Positions 7,435-9,891 of a stretch of 9,891 nucleotides of DNA are shown here, piece by piece. The notes under the pieces were generated by a model. That model searched no databases, was not told the origin of the DNA, and was given only the letters and a program-made list of their open reading frames with translations. Source of the stretch: JAIYDQ01 sp031411055. Lineage in GTDB: Bacteria; Planctomycetota; Planctomycetia; Pirellulales; Pirellulaceae. The first letter of the stretch is position 1. The number at the start of each line of letters is the position of its first letter. The stretch covers positions 1 through 9,891 of the forward strand of contig JANOAI010000453.1 of NCBI GenBank assembly GCA_031411055.1. Reading direction: 5' to 3'. Position numbers and translations under genes: made by a program.

Positions 7435-8892
7435 ATGATTCGACGATTTGTAGCTCTATTCTTGTGCTTCAGTAGCATTGGGCTTAGCGGAGTCGCAAAT
7501 GGGCAAGAAATTGGGAAAGAAATTCCGATCGCGAATTCAAATGCGTCGTACAATTTCGATTCAATTGAGCCAAAAACAATCGTACAGGATGAGGTAAAAG
7601 GCGACCGGACAAAGGATATTGAACAGCGACTTGCAAAGGTTGAGAAGGCGAATTTCGAGTCTTTAGCTGCGAAGAAGAAACTCCCAAGCGTTGCAATCAA
7701 TGGTGTTTTCCAGGCCGATAGCGTGTTATTTCATCAAACCGATGAAAGCCGCGACGCGCATGGACCGATTGAAAATGGCGCTGCGTTCCGCCGCGCGCGA
7801 TTATCAGCAAAAGGTTCTGTCGTAGAGAACATGAACTACTTCTTTCAAATGGACTTTGGCTTTTTTGGACGACCGACCTTTACTGATTTATGGACGGAGT
7901 TCAATGATATCCCAGTTCTTGGGAATGTCAGAGTCGGGCAATGGAAACAGCCGTTTGGATTGGAGACTGTCAGTAGCTTTCGATATACGACGATGATGGA
8001 ACGCGCTGGGATTTTTCAGGCGTTCGTTCCATTCAGGCATATCGGCATCGGTTTCTACGATCATTCTGAAGATTTGAATCGAACATGGGCTGCATCCTAT
8101 TTCCGAACTGGACAAGATCAATTTGGTGGTTCGCTTAGCACCGATGGCGGAAATGGGTTATCTGGACGTGTTACAGAGTTGATGTGGTATGAGGGCTGCA
8201 AGGGAGAGAGTTATTTGCATTTAGGAGGAGGCTACTATTTCAACGCTCCACCCAACGATTCAACTCGATTTCGAAGCATCCCGGAAGTCTTCGTCGGTGA
8301 GTTTGTGCCGTCGGGACTCGGAACGAGCGGTCAACCAACGCCAGCTTTAGCCAACGGGACACCCTTTTTTGTAGATACGGGTTCAGTCACCAACGTCAAT
8401 CATGTTCAAACCTTCGGCTTAGAAGGACTATGGGTTCGCGGGCCCTTGTCGTTACAAACTGAGGGGATGGCCGCGGTCATTGACCAAACAGTCAATCCGA
8501 CTTCACTATTGGGGGGCGGTTATGCGACGCTTGGATATTTTCTCACCGGCGAGCATCGTCCGTACGACCGAAAAGCTGGAGCAGTGGATCGTGTTATCCC
8601 GAATCACAACTTCTCCGAGGCTGGCGGCGTGGGCGCATGGGAAGTGGCAGGCCGCTGGTCCTATCTCGACGTTACCGATAATCTGATTCGCGGCGGGACC
8701 ATGCAAAACATGACTTTTGGCTTGAATTGGTATACTAATCCCTATTGCAAGTTCGTATTCAACTACATTCATTCGTGGTCGGAATCGCCGGACTTTACGG
8801 GGATTGGTGCATTGGGACCTACCTTCAACAATGCTCGACTGGTGAACAATCAAACGGATGCATTTGCGATGCGTTGTCAACTCGATTTCTGA
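7435..8892 (+). CDS. OprO/OprP-type (phosphate-selective-like) outer-membrane porin
   Basis: A 485-residue secreted beta-barrel protein. It begins with a Sec signal peptide: Arg3-Arg4, hydrophobic core ALFLCFSSIGL, likely cleavage after about residue 23 (VANG-Q). Residues about 58-81 are a charged heptad-like stretch (DIEQRLAKVEKANFESLAAK), a periplasmic coiled coil common in porins of this group. The barrel then starts with GAAFRRARLSAKGSV (115-129) and YFFQMDFG (135-142), and continues through NVRVGQWKQPFGLE (164-177), all typical of OprO/OprP porins. The protein ends in Phe (RCQLDF), the usual outer-membrane barrel terminus. The family includes phosphate and polyphosphate channels, but many members carry other solutes, so the substrate is open. 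The gene stands alone; the Tgl-like gene converges on it 63 bp downstream. A start at 7384 (502 residues) is possible but less likely. Confidence 0.87.
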   Translation: MIRRFVALFLCFSSIGLSGVANGQEIGKEIPIANSNASYNFDSIEPKTIVQDEVKGDRTKDIEQRLAKVEKANFESLAAKKKLPSVAINGVFQADSVLFHQTDESRDAHGPIENGAAFRRARLSAKGSVVENMNYFFQMDFGFFGRPTFTDLWTEFNDIPVLGNVRVGQWKQPFGLETVSSFRYTTMMERAGIFQAFVPFRHIGIGFYDHSEDLNRTWAASYFRTGQDQFGGSLSTDGGNGLSGRVTELMWYEGCKGESYLHLGGGYYFNAPPNDSTRFRSIPEVFVGEFVPSGLGTSGQPTPALANGTPFFVDTGSVTNVNHVQTFGLEGLWVRGPLSLQTEGMAAVIDQTVNPTSLLGGGYATLGYFLTGEHRPYDRKAGAVDRVIPNHNFSEAGGVGAWEVAGRWSYLDVTDNLIRGGTMQNMTFGLNWYTNPYCKFVFNYIHSWSESPDFTGIGALGPTFNNARLVNNQTDAFAMRCQLDF

Positions 8893-8955
8893 CCCATAAT
8901 TTGAATTGTAGTCCGTCCCGCTTCATTAGTCGGTTTTACGATATGACAATGCAAC

Positions 8956-9669
8956 TCAGGCTGCATTGGGAAGCACAATATCGGCCGTAGAAAGCAGAAC
9001 CGATTTTGGGTACTCTCGGGTCGGATCGATGCAACCACCTTCAGCATAGACGCCGCGAGGATCTTGTAGTTTTTCCATCGACTGCAAGATTCGATCCAAC
9101 TCCAGCGGTTTCTGAAGCGATGATTGTACATAAGTCTGCACGGCATTTTCGTCGATTTGAAGTTCGCCTTCATCGTCCCGATATACGGCGTTACGCCAAT
9201 GAAACATCTCCAAGCATTTGGCTTGAAGTGTAAAGGCTTGATCGGATTCCCAAAAATTGGAGAATAACCCACCGCCGAGGTAGAACACCCAGGACCCCTC
9301 ATAACCCGTCGCATCGGAAGAAACAGCATCGGGATTGCGAAACCAAACGCGATCTCCCGGAACATAGTATTTAGACGGTAGTGGGCATTCGCGTGAGCCG
9401 AATTCGTTCATGAACACCTGATGGAATTCGCCCGACTTTATTGCACGAGTTTCGGCTTGTTGCTGAAGCGCTTTCAGCAACTCTGGATTGCAATCGCGTG
9501 CTTCTTCGGCCAAGCTTAGGGCGACAATATACTCTGTTGCTCGATAGCACGAAAAGGAATAGGCGGAATCCTTGTCGGTTGGTTGCGTTGCTTTCCGCAA
9601 GGCCTCGATCATCGATTTGCCGGGCCGAACAACGAATCCTCGCTCCGTATCATATTCCCAATATTCCAA
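8956..9669 (-). CDS. Tgl-like protein-glutamine gamma-glutamyltransferase
   Basis: Relative of Bacillus Tgl, which cross-links proteins through Gln-Lys isopeptide bonds (spore coat in Bacillus). From the TTG at 9669 it has 237 residues. FSCYRATEYIVALSL (39-53) matches the Tgl region around catalytic Cys116 (FECATAIVI), giving Cys41. GDRVWFRNPDA (105-115) and GYEGSWVFYLGGGLFSN (122-138) match Tgl GDCLYFKNP and the segment carrying Glu187 and His200. By this alignment from memory, Glu115, Glu187 and His200 correspond to Ser40, Ser126 and Asn138; Glu124 is two residues from the Glu187 position. About 70 C-terminal residues go beyond the Bacillus protein's equivalent region or diverge strongly. 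No signal peptide. Similarity clearly continues upstream of 9669, so this start is probably too short. Activity is uncertain; family assignment is fairly firm. Confidence 0.75.
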   Translation of the reverse strand: MEYWEYDTERGFVVRPGKSMIEALRKATQPTDKDSAYSFSCYRATEYIVALSLAEEARDCNPELLKALQQQAETRAIKSGEFHQVFMNEFGSRECPLPSKYYVPGDRVWFRNPDAVSSDATGYEGSWVFYLGGGLFSNFWESDQAFTLQAKCLEMFHWRNAVYRDDEGELQIDENAVQTYVQSSLQKPLELDRILQSMEKLQDPRGVYAEGGCIDPTREYPKSVLLSTADIVLPNAA

Positions 9670-9771
9670 AGGGCGTTCCGCTTCTTGCGTGGCAAACGAA
9701 AGAAATGTTCCCGCGGCAGCCTCGACTATATTGCATCGGACACGTATATGAGTATCAATCGCAACTAAGAA
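9670..9771 (-). other. In-frame N-terminal extension of the Tgl-like gene without a usual start
   Basis: Directly upstream of the TTG at 9669 and in the same frame, 34 codons read without a stop, up to a TGA at 9774-9772. They encode IRVRCNIVEAAAGTFLSFA and related residues, which match Bacillus Tgl LRMNIVAAAKTL in the same place. No ATG, GTG or TTG occurs in these codons. An ATG in the neighbouring frame (9779-9777) would join this frame if one base were added (MAD then FLVAIDTH). Options are an ATT/ATA start, a frameshift in the gene, or a sequencing error. Confidence 0.6.
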
Positions 9772-9891
9772 TCAGCCATTTTCGCAGGGTGGCTGGGGTG
9801 GTTGCGGTTTCTTGATCGCAACTTTCGGTCTGACTGACTAGAGTTTCTGGAATGTTTCTGATTTCAAAAAACGCCTCGCTGGGAAGTCATT
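9772..9891. other. Window end, mostly non-coding
   Basis: A 6-bp inverted repeat GTTGCG (9801-9806) / CGCAAC (9817-9822) with a 10-nt loop lies here, and ATCGCAACT occurs at 9758-9766 and 9815-9823. On the minus strand an open frame enters from the window edge and stops at TAG 9840-9838 (ends SETFQKL), possibly the tail of another gene. On the plus strand an ATG at 9852 stays open to the edge. Neither can be judged from so few codons. Confidence 0.3.

Noticed and set aside
8506..8880. 124-codon minus-strand open frame
   Set aside because: It is fully inside the porin gene on the opposite strand, and the porin has clear signal peptide and barrel features.
8877..9365. 162-codon minus-strand open frame
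   Set aside because: It overlaps the Tgl-like gene in another frame, has no domain signature, and its sequence is Arg/Cys/Ser-rich as expected for a shadow frame.

Overview
The window looks like chromosomal DNA from a planctomycete, most likely of the Pirellulaceae type. This is inferred from style, not from a marker gene. The signs are moderate GC, heavy use of CGA and TCG codons, several TTG starts, wide gaps between genes, an OprP-type porin with an N-terminal coiled coil, and a TerB-like protein of a kind I associate with planctomycetes. No rRNA, tRNA, CRISPR array, insertion sequence or phage gene was seen.

Layout. Bases 1-1236 (+) are the 3' part of a membrane sensor histidine kinase gene whose start lies before the window. 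It is followed after 75 bp by a sigma-54-dependent NtrC-family response regulator (1312-2784, +) and after another 54 bp by a rhomboid-like membrane protein (2839-3519, +). These three probably form one transcript. A TerB-like soluble protein (3533-4099, -) converges on the rhomboid gene with a 13-bp gap. A 389-bp divergent intergenic region, with a perfect 18-nt hairpin palindrome near the TerB-like gene, separates it from mprF (4489-7029, +). MprF is a full-length lipid flippase/aminoacyl-phosphatidylglycerol synthase. After a 405-bp gap comes a phosphate-selective (OprO/OprP) type porin (7435-8892, +). Converging on it is a Tgl-like protein-glutamine gamma-glutamyltransferase (8956 to at least 9669, -). 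Its 5' end is odd: recognisable coding sequence continues upstream of the first usual start codon.

How the genes fit together. A loose cell-envelope theme runs through the window: a membrane sensor and its regulator, an intramembrane protease-like protein, a phospholipid aminoacylation enzyme, an outer-membrane porin and a protein cross-linking enzyme. Only the first three look like an operon. Any functional link among the rest is inference. I found no convincing -24/-12 (sigma-54) promoter in the window, so the targets of the regulator are not visible here.

The points most worth a second look are the Tgl-like enzyme (non-canonical residues beside the catalytic cysteine and an unclear start), the rhomboid with altered active-site motifs, the GSFTSA variant of the GAFTGA loop in the regulator, two inverted repeats in promoter-side regions, and a strong excess of the palindrome CGATCG. 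I do not see a clearly new multi-gene system.
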